Of a DNA stretch of 35,997 nucleotides, positions 25,021 to 32,787 are shown piece after piece. Below the pieces are notes generated by a model. The model did not search any database, was not told the origin of the DNA, and saw only the letters and a list, made by a program, of their open reading frames with translations. Source of the stretch: Leptospira sp. (lineage in GTDB: Bacteria > Spirochaetota > Leptospiria > Leptospirales > Leptospiraceae); NCBI GenBank assembly GCA_027533185.1, contig JAPZTS010000054.1:1-35997 (forward strand). The letters run 5' to 3'. Within the stretch, counting starts at the first letter, position 1, and each line of letters starts with the position of its first letter. Position numbers and translations under genes: made by a program.

Positions 25021-26607
25021 TCATTTTTCATTCCCATCAGAAGATATTTGCCTTCCAGACCTCAAAAACCCGAAAATCAGCATAAAAATTGCAAAACTCC
25101 GTAAGGGCCAAGGTCCAAACCGAAGAAAGGGAGTAGGTTCTTTCTTCACTTGCAAAGGTAAATGGAGAAATGCGATCAGTTTTTGGTTGGAAGGAAGCTC
25201 GCCGAGGAGGTCTCGCCCCCAAGGATCAAATCCTTTGGTGGTTCCCGTGACGGCTAGTCGAACCAAAGGGAGTCCCGTTTCGATCGCTCTAAGTCTCCCC
25301 GCACCTGCATGCAAATTACTTTCTCTTTCCGATAGAAACCAAGAATCATTGGTTAGATTCAAAAGGAATTGGATATTTGGGTCATACGACTTTTCTCGCA
25401 CAAAGTTTGAATTTAGAATTTCATAACATATTAACGTTTGAAAATGGAATGTTTCGTTTGATTTCGACTTCGCCGTAAAATAAGAGTTATCAGAGCCGGG
25501 TTTGTGGTTGCTTGTTTCTTTAAAAATATTTCTTAAAAAAGGTAAACTTGATTCAAAGGGGATATATTCTCCAAAAGGTAATAAAATTTGTTTTGGCCTC
25601 CTCTCAAAAACTTCTGAATCGAATCGTTTCAGGGTTGCTGAGTTCTGGGTATTCCCATCTGAAATAATTTCATTAAATAGTATATTGGATTTAAGATTCT
25701 TCGCCAGATTGATTACCACTTCCTCAAAACTACTGCTATACGTTGAGGATCTTTGGTTTTCCGATTTCAATGTCCCTAAAAATGGAACAGCAGATTCAGG
25801 AAACACGAGTAAATCTATCGGTTGCTCAGACGAAAGATAAGCTTCCATTCCCAATTGGTAAAAGGTCTGAAGCGCATGAGTTAAATATTTTGAATCTTCT
25901 CTATCTAATTTCTTAGAATATTCTGTGTTCGTTTGGATCAGTCCCATATTAATTTCAAAATCGGTAGGTATTTCCTTAGTTAACAATACCAGATTTAGAG
26001 TTAGGATCACGGAACAGGGAATAAGTTTTAGTAGAATTGATTTTAAGGAATTCTTCCTGTGCAAAAAACCGAGATAAATCGACGCAGAAAGTATAATTAG
26101 AGATAAACTCAAGGCTTCCACTCCAAAGACTGCTATTTGGCGAAGAATTAAATTGTTTCGAAGCAAATCACCGAAATACAAAGGAAAAATCATCGGGCAT
26201 AATTCCGTTAAACTTAGCGTTCCAATTAACAAAAGGATCAAGTCATTAAGTTTCGCATCCTTTTTGTACTTTTTTATCAGAAGTAGGACAATAAATGGTA
26301 TGATTAGTTTATAGAACGAGGTCAAGGCAAAGAGTAAAAAGAGAAGTCCCGCCGAAATACCACTAAGTCCTGTTATATTTAATATCCCCCAGTATACCCA
26401 ATAAAAAGTCGATACCGAGAGAAAGAAAGAATACCAAGCCGTATATAAAAATGCGTAGGAAAGTTTGGGCGAACTGTAGAATTTTAAAAAAACATGAAAG
26501 AGTAGGGCAATCGATAAAATTCCACAAAGAGCGGAACCAACAGGCTCCAAACTTAAGCTCAAAAAAAGACTAGATAAAAGTAAATAGAGTAAATTATATC
26601 TATTCAC
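25021..26607 (-). CDS. lnt: Apolipoprotein N-acyltransferase-type protein (528 aa)
   Basis: Lnt adds the third acyl chain to the N-terminal cysteine of lipoproteins in the inner membrane. About seven hydrophobic segments (1-210) precede a carbon-nitrogen hydrolase domain. The triad is visible: Glu271 in VFPESAVPF, Lys339 in RRPKQILLPFGEY, Cys394 in LICYEIL. NLTNDSWF and a final membrane helix (about 500-520) also fit. The start overlaps the foldase gene by 8 bp, so translation is coupled to a lipase-foldase unit. It may be a second Lnt or an Lnt-like paralogue; the sequence does not settle that. Confidence 0.9.
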   Translation of the reverse strand: MNRYNLLYLLLSSLFLSLSLEPVGSALCGILSIALLFHVFLKFYSSPKLSYAFLYTAWYSFFLSVSTFYWVYWGILNITGLSGISAGLLFLLFALTSFYKLIIPFIVLLLIKKYKKDAKLNDLILLLIGTLSLTELCPMIFPLYFGDLLRNNLILRQIAVFGVEALSLSLIILSASIYLGFLHRKNSLKSILLKLIPCSVILTLNLVLLTKEIPTDFEINMGLIQTNTEYSKKLDREDSKYLTHALQTFYQLGMEAYLSSEQPIDLLVFPESAVPFLGTLKSENQRSSTYSSSFEEVVINLAKNLKSNILFNEIISDGNTQNSATLKRFDSEVFERRPKQILLPFGEYIPFESSLPFLRNIFKETSNHKPGSDNSYFTAKSKSNETFHFQTLICYEILNSNFVREKSYDPNIQFLLNLTNDSWFLSERESNLHAGAGRLRAIETGLPLVRLAVTGTTKGFDPWGRDLLGELPSNQKLIAFLHLPLQVKKEPTPFLRFGPWPLRSFAIFMLIFGFLRSGRQISSDGNEK

Positions 26608-27655
26608 TTTGGTTCTTTAGAGTTCTCTCATATTCTATTCTTCTTGTATATTCTTCGGCGAGTTCTTTACTTCCAAGAATCGTTGATCGTATGTCCATTA
26701 TCTTTTTTTCTCGATCTGCAGGAGATAGATTTGGGTTTTGATTTAAGAATTTTTTTTCTTCTTGCTCTAGCCGACTTATCTTTTCTTCCTCCTCTTTAAT
26801 TTCCTTTAAGACTTTTTCCATCCTCTCATTTCCGTCTTTGCCAAAGTAGGAAATTCGAATTTCTTTTTCTTTGTTCTCTCTATCTTTAGGACTCAGTTTT
26901 GATAGTTCTGCCTGTCTTAGTTCCATTTCTGTTTCGAATCGATCAAATTTAGGTTCTCTTGCGACGAGGGCGTTGTAGTAGTTTCCAAAGGATTTTTTTC
27001 GGAATACATCATATTGCCGTATCCTTTCGTCTGCACTCAGATTCTTTGTTTCTTCCAAAAAGTTCTTTCTGTTGAAACTAAAATCAGCAGTTGCTTCCTC
27101 CAAACCAAAGATAAGATCGGCATCTTCTTTCGAGAATATTTTTCTCCGTAGTTCTTTTACTTTTTCATACTTTTCATAATTAGAGAAGGACTTACTTGTT
27201 GTATCTAAATCCACCATTGCAGATTCATATTTCAAATAGTTGGTCAGCAGTTGAATGAGTCGATTGGCATCTGACTCCGAATATTCATTTTTTAAAAAAG
27301 CTTTGATGTATTCGTGGCATTGTTCTCGAGTACTTCCATCGGGGCATTGTCTCCTGAGTGTCCAAAGTTCAGAGACTAAGTTGAGCTCACCTGTTTTTGC
27401 TTTTGCTAATATTTGTTCAAAGCTCAAAAAATCACCTTCAGCAGAAAACAAAGTCTTCGCCCCTTCTAAATAATAAGGATCAATCGTATAACCTTCTCCT
27501 TCAGATTGGCTACGGAAGAAGGATTCTGCTTTGTCGTTCGGGTTCGTTTCTTCAACCGATGAGAATTCATTCGGTCTCGCAAGGAAGATGACAACCAAGA
27601 TGAGTAAAACAGCGCCTAGAGTGTACAATAAATTTCGGATCAATGTTTGGTTCAT
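26600..27655 (-). CDS. Lipase chaperone (foldase)-like protein, membrane anchored (351 aa)
   Basis: A single N-terminal membrane anchor (about residues 9-27) is followed by a long, highly charged alpha-helical region, as in lipase-specific foldases (Lif). Residues about 165-215 (ELRRKIFSKEDADLIFGLEEA, ADERIRQYDVF) resemble the family's IFG...LFGEE helices. The usual RxxFDYxLSA signature appears only as a loose match (AKTLFSAEGDFLSF, about 65-79). The gene directly downstream of a true-type lipase supports the assignment. Such foldases stay anchored and help the exported lipase fold in the periplasm. A hairpin terminator separates it from the lipase gene, so it may be made at a lower level or from its own promoter. 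Confidence 0.75.
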   Translation of the reverse strand: MNQTLIRNLLYTLGAVLLILVVIFLARPNEFSSVEETNPNDKAESFFRSQSEGEGYTIDPYYLEGAKTLFSAEGDFLSFEQILAKAKTGELNLVSELWTLRRQCPDGSTREQCHEYIKAFLKNEYSESDANRLIQLLTNYLKYESAMVDLDTTSKSFSNYEKYEKVKELRRKIFSKEDADLIFGLEEATADFSFNRKNFLEETKNLSADERIRQYDVFRKKSFGNYYNALVAREPKFDRFETEMELRQAELSKLSPKDRENKEKEIRISYFGKDGNERMEKVLKEIKEEEEKISRLEQEEKKFLNQNPNLSPADREKKIMDIRSTILGSKELAEEYTRRIEYERTLKNQSE

Positions 27656-27718
27656 AATTATTCTAAATTTTAAACTTCGGTGATTAGAATTGAATCAAAT
27701 AAATTCCATTCAAGAAAC

Positions 27719-27750
27719 AAAAAAACCCAAGCGTAAATGCTTGGGTTTTT
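27719..27750 (-). terminator. Strong terminator between lipase and foldase genes
   Basis: AAAAACCCAAGC (27721-27732), a 6-nt loop, GCTTGGGTTTTT (27739-27750) is a perfect 12-bp stem. On the minus strand the 3' arm continues as a run of seven T. It lies 23 bp after the lipase stop and about 64 bp before the foldase ATG. Confidence 0.85.
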
Positions 27751-27772
27751 CAAAGCCAGAAATCAATTCTTT

Positions 27773-28702
27773 CTATTGGTTCGCTTTCATATTGGATGCT
27801 ACACCCAAATAGAATCCCTCTACGTCATACCAAAGACTGCCTGACCGAAGTGTATTAGAAATTTGTAAGTGGTCAATCCCTGTGGTTAGGATACCAAACG
27901 AAGGTCCACCCTTCCAGGTTCCCCATTTTTGAGAACTCAGAGGGACTAGTCCATCATTGGTAACTCCTTGGCCTTGGAAAAGTCCCCCAGCCGCGCAAGC
28001 AGGATGAAGGATTCCCATAAGCGGATGCTGGATGAGATCAGGAATTGTGATATAGGAGCCATATGAATAGTATTTCACTCCAGAGCGGTTGGGTGTAGCC
28101 GAATTGAAACTGACCAATCCTTCTTTGGTGAGAGAGGATAGAGCCGCCAAGGCATTTTGTTGATTTGTTCCACCGTAAACTATTTTGACTAGAGTTTCTA
28201 CAATTCCAGCAACGAAAGGTTGAATCCAAGAAGGCAAAACAGATTTTACGATATCAGCAATCGGAGAACCGTAATGAGGGGTATTTAAGGTAGTGAGCGT
28301 AGATGTTCTTCCAACCATTCCTAGATTGGACACCATATAACGGCTGTCAAGTCCTCCTTGTGAATGTCCAAGGATGTGAAACTTTCCCGAGTAGTTGGTC
28401 GCGGCAGCATAGTTTAAAATCAGAGATTTCAATTGGCCTGCGCGGACTTCGTTCGAATTGGCCGCAGATTTTCCAGGAGCGTATACGGTTGCACCTTGTC
28501 TACGAAGGTAGTCGTCCATTCCCCCCCAATAATTTACAATGCTAATCACTCCGCCCGAATTTTCTCCCCAACCAAAGAGACCGTGCGATAGAACAATTGG
28601 ATAGGTTCCTGCTAAAGGTTTGGAAGACGAACCAGAACTCGCCCAAATGGATGAGAACATGGAAGCCATGGCCATTGTTGTTAAAATTAAAAATCGTAGC
28701 AT
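27773..28702 (-). CDS. Secreted triacylglycerol lipase, foldase-dependent type (309 aa)
   Basis: A signal peptide (1 to about 22) is followed by YPIVLSHGLFGWGE (oxyanion hole), GHSQGG with nucleophile Ser114, and TLNTPHYGSPIAD. Asp250 lies in TNDGLVPLSSQKWG, which is also the calcium-site region, and His278 in IDHLQ. These are the marks of family I.1/I.2 lipases, which need a dedicated foldase; a foldase-like gene follows. It is likely exported and acts on long-chain acylglycerols. AGAGGTGA lies upstream of the ATG. A promoter sits at 28735-28763, and palindromic operators of the divergent TetR unit lie further upstream. Confidence 0.93.
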   Translation of the reverse strand: MLRFLILTTMAMASMFSSIWASSGSSSKPLAGTYPIVLSHGLFGWGENSGGVISIVNYWGGMDDYLRRQGATVYAPGKSAANSNEVRAGQLKSLILNYAAATNYSGKFHILGHSQGGLDSRYMVSNLGMVGRTSTLTTLNTPHYGSPIADIVKSVLPSWIQPFVAGIVETLVKIVYGGTNQQNALAALSSLTKEGLVSFNSATPNRSGVKYYSYGSYITIPDLIQHPLMGILHPACAAGGLFQGQGVTNDGLVPLSSQKWGTWKGGPSFGILTTGIDHLQISNTLRSGSLWYDVEGFYLGVASNMKANQ

Positions 28703-28734
28703 AGTTATTTCACCTCTGAATTTCTTTTGCTCAA

Positions 28735-28763
28735 ATTATGGCGATTTGACATATAAAAGGCAA
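28735..28763 (-). promoter_or_regulatory. Promoter of the lipase gene
   Basis: On the minus strand, TTGCCT (28763-28758), a 17-bp spacer and CATAAT (28740-28735) form a good sigma-70-type promoter. The start site would be near 28728, giving a leader of about 26 nt that holds the ribosome binding site. Confidence 0.65.
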
Positions 28764-28804
28764 TTAAAAAATGAATTAAGTTCATGGATTTAGGAAAAAA
28801 ATTG

Positions 28805-28834
28805 AATTATATTTGAACATGTTCAAATATAATT
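28805..28834. promoter_or_regulatory. Operator 1: perfect 30-bp palindrome with TTGAACATGTTCAA core
   Basis: The 15 bases from 28805 are the exact reverse complement of the 15 bases ending at 28834; the core TTGAACATGTTCAA is at 28813-28826. Its last two bases are the first two of the -35 box TTGACA. The size and symmetry fit TetR family operators, and a TetR gene is the second gene of the transcript. It lies between this promoter and the divergent lipase promoter. Confidence 0.8.
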
Positions 28835-28860
28835 GACATTCCGAGTATACCATTTAAAAT
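28833..28860 (+). promoter_or_regulatory. Promoter of the ankyrin-tetR transcript
   Basis: A perfect -35 TTGACA (28833-28838), a 16-bp spacer and TAAAAT (28855-28860, five of six bases) form the promoter. The predicted start lies near 28867, inside operator 2. Both promoter ends touch an operator, so a bound repressor would block it. Confidence 0.8.
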
Positions 28861-28873
28861 TGAACGTGTTCAA
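28860..28873. promoter_or_regulatory. Operator 2: TTGAACGTGTTCAA over the transcription start
   Basis: A 14-bp site differs from the core of operator 1 at one central base (GT for AT) and keeps the TTGAAC/GTTCAA half-sites exactly. It starts on the last base of the -10 box and ends 13 bp before the ATG, just before the AAGGAG ribosome binding site. Centre-to-centre distance to operator 1 is 47 bp. Confidence 0.78.
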
Positions 28874-28886
28874 AAAGGAGTCTGTT

Positions 28887-29762
28887 ATGTCGAAACGATT
28901 TGAACTTTTAATCCAACTGTCTTTCGTATTCTGTGGATTGCTTTCCTACGGCTCGATTCTCGCCGACGAAACGAAGAGTTTAAATTGCAAACTAAATGAT
29001 CTAACCTGTATTGAGAAAAAAATAAAGAGCGAGGAGTTCGATATCAATCAAACGGATAACTTAGGCAAAACTATCTTTGATTATGCGATCGAAGCTAAAA
29101 ATAAACTAATCCTGGAATATTGTCTCAACAGTGGTTATCTGTATTCTGGTTCCAATGTAAGCGGAACAACCTACCTTCATAAATTAGTAAGCCAAAACGA
29201 TCTGAAAAATACGGAAACCTTACTGGCCATCGGAGCCGATCCCAATCTAGTAGATCGAAATGGAGAGTCTGCACTAGATATCGCGAAAGGCTTCGGTTTT
29301 CACTCGATGCAAATTCTTCTCGAGAAATATGATGCAAAACCTCTAAAAAATACGAAGGACCAGAGAGAGAATACAATAATCCTGTATCTGGTTTATATCC
29401 TGATGAGTGTTGCCGTGACGATCTGGGTTGCCAGAACCTTATCGAAAAACGGGATCATATTTTTAATCGATGCTTTTAAAGATCCGGGGCTCGCAAATTC
29501 AATAAACCATCTTTTAGTTGTTGGTTTCTATCTTATAAATTTGGGTTATATTGCAATGGCACTAAAAATTGATTTAAGGCCTGGTGATTTTGTTGAAGTG
29601 ATCGAAATCATTTCAAATAAAATTGGAATAGTTATACTATTGTTAGGTTTTATGCATTTTTTCAACCTTTCCCTATTTGGAAGACTACGAAAGCGGACTC
29701 AAATGAAAGAATTGAATTCAGTATCGCTAAATCCAACTTCAAAGATCGAAAAAAAACAATAG
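28887..29762 (+). CDS. Exported ankyrin-repeat protein with C-terminal membrane helices (291 aa)
   Basis: A signal peptide (about 1-26, ending SILA) is followed by a domain with ankyrin repeats. The clearest repeat is TYLHKLVSQNDLKNTETLLAIGADPNLVDRNG plus ESALDIAKGFGFHSMQILLEKY (about 93-150). Three hydrophobic helices (about 165-185, 205-225, 240-262) follow, then a short charged tail. This layout puts the repeats in the periplasm and the tail in the cytoplasm (inference). AAGGAG lies 7 bp before ATG 28887; an in-frame TTG at 28833 is the promoter -35 and is rejected as a start. It is followed after 16 bp by a TetR gene and preceded by two operators. The role is unknown; ankyrin domains bind proteins. 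Confidence 0.8.
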   Translation: MSKRFELLIQLSFVFCGLLSYGSILADETKSLNCKLNDLTCIEKKIKSEEFDINQTDNLGKTIFDYAIEAKNKLILEYCLNSGYLYSGSNVSGTTYLHKLVSQNDLKNTETLLAIGADPNLVDRNGESALDIAKGFGFHSMQILLEKYDAKPLKNTKDQRENTIILYLVYILMSVAVTIWVARTLSKNGIIFLIDAFKDPGLANSINHLLVVGFYLINLGYIAMALKIDLRPGDFVEVIEIISNKIGIVILLLGFMHFFNLSLFGRLRKRTQMKELNSVSLNPTSKIEKKQ

Positions 29763-29778
29763 GGCAGTGAAAATTTAA

Positions 29779-30447
29779 ATGGATCGGGATAAAAAAAAAT
29801 CCGAACAAACCAGGGAGCGAATCTATTCAATCGCAATCAGATTATTTCAGACCGAAGGATATGATGAAACGACGATGAGGCGAATCGCTAGCGAATCAGA
29901 AACTGCCCTCGGGTCCACTTACTATCATTTTAAGAATAAAGAAGAAATCGTATTAATGTTTTATAAACAAAGTCAAAAAGATATAAAATTACAAAGCAAC
30001 AAGTTTAATGAATCCACACCAGATTTTAAGTTGCGTTTGAAAAACATACTTTTATATCGATTGGAGTCATTTGCGAAGTATAAAAAGTTTCTTTCGGTGT
30101 TAGCTAGGAATGCAGGAGACCCGAATCACCCTCTCTCTCCGTTCAGTGTCGAAACTAAAGAAATTCGGGAAGAAGCGATCGGGATGATTCGAGATGCGTT
30201 GGCTACTTCTAAATTAAAGTTGAAGGGAGAGCTTTTATATTTATTACCTGAGTTACTTTGGTTGTACCAGATGGGTATAATTTACTTTTGGATATCAGAT
30301 ACTTCGAAAAGTTATGAAAAAACAAAATTGTTAATTTCCGAATCTTTAGATCTAATTTTTAAACTCATTAAAATCTCAAGTTTCCCTTTCTTTAAAAATA
30401 TATTAGGTCCGATGTTTCGTATCTACAAAGTTGTAAAAACAATTTAG
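29779..30447 (+). CDS. TetR family transcriptional regulator (222 aa)
   Basis: Residues about 10-56 are a typical TetR helix-turn-helix: TRERIYSIAIRLFQTEGYDETTMRRIA, then SETALGSTYYHFKNKEEIV. The C-terminal ligand and dimer domain (60-222) is divergent, as usual. It is the second gene after the ankyrin protein. The two palindromes around the shared promoter are of TetR operator type, so it probably represses its own transcript. Effects on the divergent lipase gene are possible because operator 1 lies about 40 bp upstream of the lipase -35. The ligand is unknown; many family members of this size sense lipophilic molecules or fatty acyl-CoA. Confidence 0.92.
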   Translation: MDRDKKKSEQTRERIYSIAIRLFQTEGYDETTMRRIASESETALGSTYYHFKNKEEIVLMFYKQSQKDIKLQSNKFNESTPDFKLRLKNILLYRLESFAKYKKFLSVLARNAGDPNHPLSPFSVETKEIREEAIGMIRDALATSKLKLKGELLYLLPELLWLYQMGIIYFWISDTSKSYEKTKLLISESLDLIFKLIKISSFPFFKNILGPMFRIYKVVKTI

Positions 30448-30858
30448 CACTAAGTTTCAAAAACTCTCTGGTTGCAATTTTCGTAGAGAATTGATTGCTT
30501 TTGGAAATGGTCAAAGCTTCGGGATCGGTTGTTATCGATCGAATCCGAAACTTCCGTGAAAATTTTTGTTTATCTCATCCCAAGTTTTGATTGAAATACT
30601 ATCTTGATGGAATCGTAGGTTGGTTCTTCTACGAACTCTTGCTTGCTATACTACTATCTTCAAAGGAAGCAAACTTGAAGATTCCCTTGGAAACTATGAT
30701 AGAGATATTTCAAGCCTATCTTTATATTGTCCCCGCCTTTTTAATTGCCTTGTATTTATCACATTCCATACTCCCTGGGTTTGGATGAAGTTCTGGGAGT
30801 TGGTAAAGTAAACTCGCTGATTCTCTAAAACTTAGGAAAGATTGAATGGAATCGATTA
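30448..30858. other. 411-bp region without a convincing gene
   Basis: A 65-codon frame (30591-30788, TTG start) would encode a hydrophobic peptide with two possible membrane segments. It has no Shine-Dalgarno, no ATG start and no promoter that I can see; a small membrane protein or a gene remnant are both possible. Around 30512-30550 an imperfect inverted repeat (TTCGGGAT versus ATCCGAA) may end the tetR transcript, but it has no clean T-run. Nothing else stands out. Confidence 0.3.
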
Positions 30859-31323
30859 CTAAACCTTCTTACGGTAGCGAATGTAAAACCTTTCAAAAGA
30901 GGATTTGTCCCAGTATTCGATTGCTTCTTTGTTTTGTAGAATTGCTCTGAGTTCGATAGATGGAATTCTTTGGTCTTTGCACCAAACTTCTACATCGGCG
31001 AGGAGGGATTTCATATATCCTTTTTTCTTGTTGCCTAGTTTCGTAACAGCAAGATCGATAAAAAGAGATCTCTCTTCTACTAAGTGAGGCTTCTCCTCAA
31101 TTCGACCGATGAGTAAGGAGAGTAATTCCTCGGAAATAAAAAATCCCCGCATATAGACCTTACCTGTACCTATCAATTTAAAATAGATGTCGGTAAATTT
31201 TGCTGCAGCCCTGGGTCTAATTTGAAATAAACCATCTAATTCCAGTTCATTGACTTTTCTGAAAAACTGGTTCACTAATTCGATGGCTTGGTTTCTATCC
31301 TTATCTTCTAAGTCGCGTATCAC
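30859..31323 (-). CDS. GNAT-type acetyltransferase (154 aa)
   Basis: The pattern is that of a GNAT N-acetyltransferase: MIRDLEDKDRNQAIELVNQFF at the start, the central strand LFIDLAVTKLGNKKKGYMKSLLADVEVWC (acetyl-CoA loop region, with a degenerate glycine pattern), SIELRAI, then NKEAIEYWDKSSFERFYIRYRK at the end. The substrate is unknown. The start is GTG, one base after the glyQS stop, so it is translated from the glyQS mRNA; the purine-rich end of glyQS (TTTAGG) may serve as the ribosome site. This invites a role linked to tRNA charging or protein N-termini, but that is speculation. Confidence 0.8.
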   Translation of the reverse strand: MIRDLEDKDRNQAIELVNQFFRKVNELELDGLFQIRPRAAAKFTDIYFKLIGTGKVYMRGFFISEELLSLLIGRIEEKPHLVEERSLFIDLAVTKLGNKKKGYMKSLLADVEVWCKDQRIPSIELRAILQNKEAIEYWDKSSFERFYIRYRKKV

Positions 31324-31324
31324 C

Positions 31325-32725
31325 CTAAACCATTCGTTGGATGAGATAGGATTTCAATTCACTGATCAAAACTCGTTCTTGTTTCATAGAATCACGTTCT
31401 CGAATTGTTACGGAATGATCCGTTTTGCTATCATAATCCACAGTGATACAAAATGGAGTTCCGATTTCATCATGACGACGGTATCTCTTTCCAATAGCGC
31501 CACTTTCGTCATAGTCAACATACCAATGAGATCTCAAATCTTGGTAGATCGATTTTGCCAATTCATCTAATCCATCTTTTTTCATCAGAGGAAAGATCGC
31601 CACCTTCATTGGAGAGACTCTCCTTCCAAAACTAAGTACAGTTCGCACTTCTGAATTTTCGAGAGTTTCCTCCTTATATGCATCACAAAGCACTGCAAGG
31701 AACAGGCGGTTGAGTCCAAGCGCAGGTTCCACTACATAAGGTAGATATTTCTTTTTATTATCCAAATCGTGATACTTTAAATCTTCTGAAGAAAAAGTTT
31801 CATGTTGGGTAAGGTCGTAATCAGTTCTCGATGCAATACCCCAAAGTTCACCCCAACCAAACGGGTATTTGTATTCGATATCACTAGTGCTATCGCTGTA
31901 AAAGGAAAGTTCTTCTTTTTCATGCTCTCTAACACGTAGGTTTTCCTTTTTAAGACCAACTACATTTACAAGCCAGTCCATACAATAATTGACCCAATAC
32001 TCGAACCATTGTTTCTGTGTACCTGGCTCGCAGAAAAATTCCATCTCCATCTGCTCAAACTCACGAGTTCTAAAGATGAACTGTCTTGCCATAATTTCGT
32101 TTCGGAAGGATTTTCCAATTTGGGCAATTCCAAAGGGAACTTTTTTTCGAGCAATTTGTGAGACATTTTTAAAATTGATAAAAATTCCTTGAGCGGTTTC
32201 GGGTCTGAGGTAGATATCAGTGGCACCTTCCTCAGATGCACCATGTGATGTTTTAAACATCAAATTGAACTGCCTTGCATCTGTAAAACTGCCAACCTTC
32301 CCACAATTAGGGCAGGCATAACCCTTTTCTTTGATGGTTTGAGTCAGCTGCTCTAAAGACTTTCCCGTCGCAGCACCTTCTCCTTCTTTGTCTTCTAAGA
32401 ACTTATCCACTCGGATTCGGGTTTTGCAATTTTTACAATCCATAAGGGGATCATTGAAGTTGGAGACATGTCCTGATGCCTCCCAGACTCTTGGATGGAG
32501 TAGTATGGAAGAATCTAGACCCAATACGTCATCTCTTCGATGCACGAAGTATTCCCACCAAAGGCGTTTTAAATTGTTTAGGACTTCGATTCCATTTGGT
32601 CCATAGTCAAAAGTATTGGAAAGTCCCCCATAGATTTCCGAGCCTGGGAAAACAAATCCCCTCCTTTTAGAAACTGCAACGACGGGTTTTAAGGATTGTT
32701 CTTCTTTCTCTTTCGACTGGGCCAT
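31325..32725 (-). CDS. glyQS: Glycyl-tRNA synthetase, single-chain homodimeric type (466 aa)
   Basis: A class II synthetase that charges tRNA-Gly. KRRGFVFPGSEIYGG and FDYGPNG open the catalytic domain. A zinc-type insert has C97-X2-C100 and C138-X2-C141. Motif 2 is FRNEIMARQFIFRTREFEQMEMEFF (with catalytic Arg), motif 3 is GLNRLFLAVL, and the anticodon-binding domain occupies about 360-460. It is the eukaryote/archaea-like alpha2 type rather than the alpha2beta2 GlyQ+GlyS type. ATG 32725 is preferred over an in-frame TTG three codons upstream. Confidence 0.97.
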   Translation of the reverse strand: MAQSKEKEEQSLKPVVAVSKRRGFVFPGSEIYGGLSNTFDYGPNGIEVLNNLKRLWWEYFVHRRDDVLGLDSSILLHPRVWEASGHVSNFNDPLMDCKNCKTRIRVDKFLEDKEGEGAATGKSLEQLTQTIKEKGYACPNCGKVGSFTDARQFNLMFKTSHGASEEGATDIYLRPETAQGIFINFKNVSQIARKKVPFGIAQIGKSFRNEIMARQFIFRTREFEQMEMEFFCEPGTQKQWFEYWVNYCMDWLVNVVGLKKENLRVREHEKEELSFYSDSTSDIEYKYPFGWGELWGIASRTDYDLTQHETFSSEDLKYHDLDNKKKYLPYVVEPALGLNRLFLAVLCDAYKEETLENSEVRTVLSFGRRVSPMKVAIFPLMKKDGLDELAKSIYQDLRSHWYVDYDESGAIGKRYRRHDEIGTPFCITVDYDSKTDHSVTIRERDSMKQERVLISELKSYLIQRMV

Positions 32726-32787
32726 ATCCGCCAAATTTTTTGTTTTCCACGAAAATTCAAAGTATTTTCCTTGAGAATGTAATAAGA

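Noticed and set aside
30591..30788. 65-codon hydrophobic frame
   Set aside because: It has a TTG start, no Shine-Dalgarno, no promoter, and a competing frame in the same place; it is kept only as a note in the gene-poor region.
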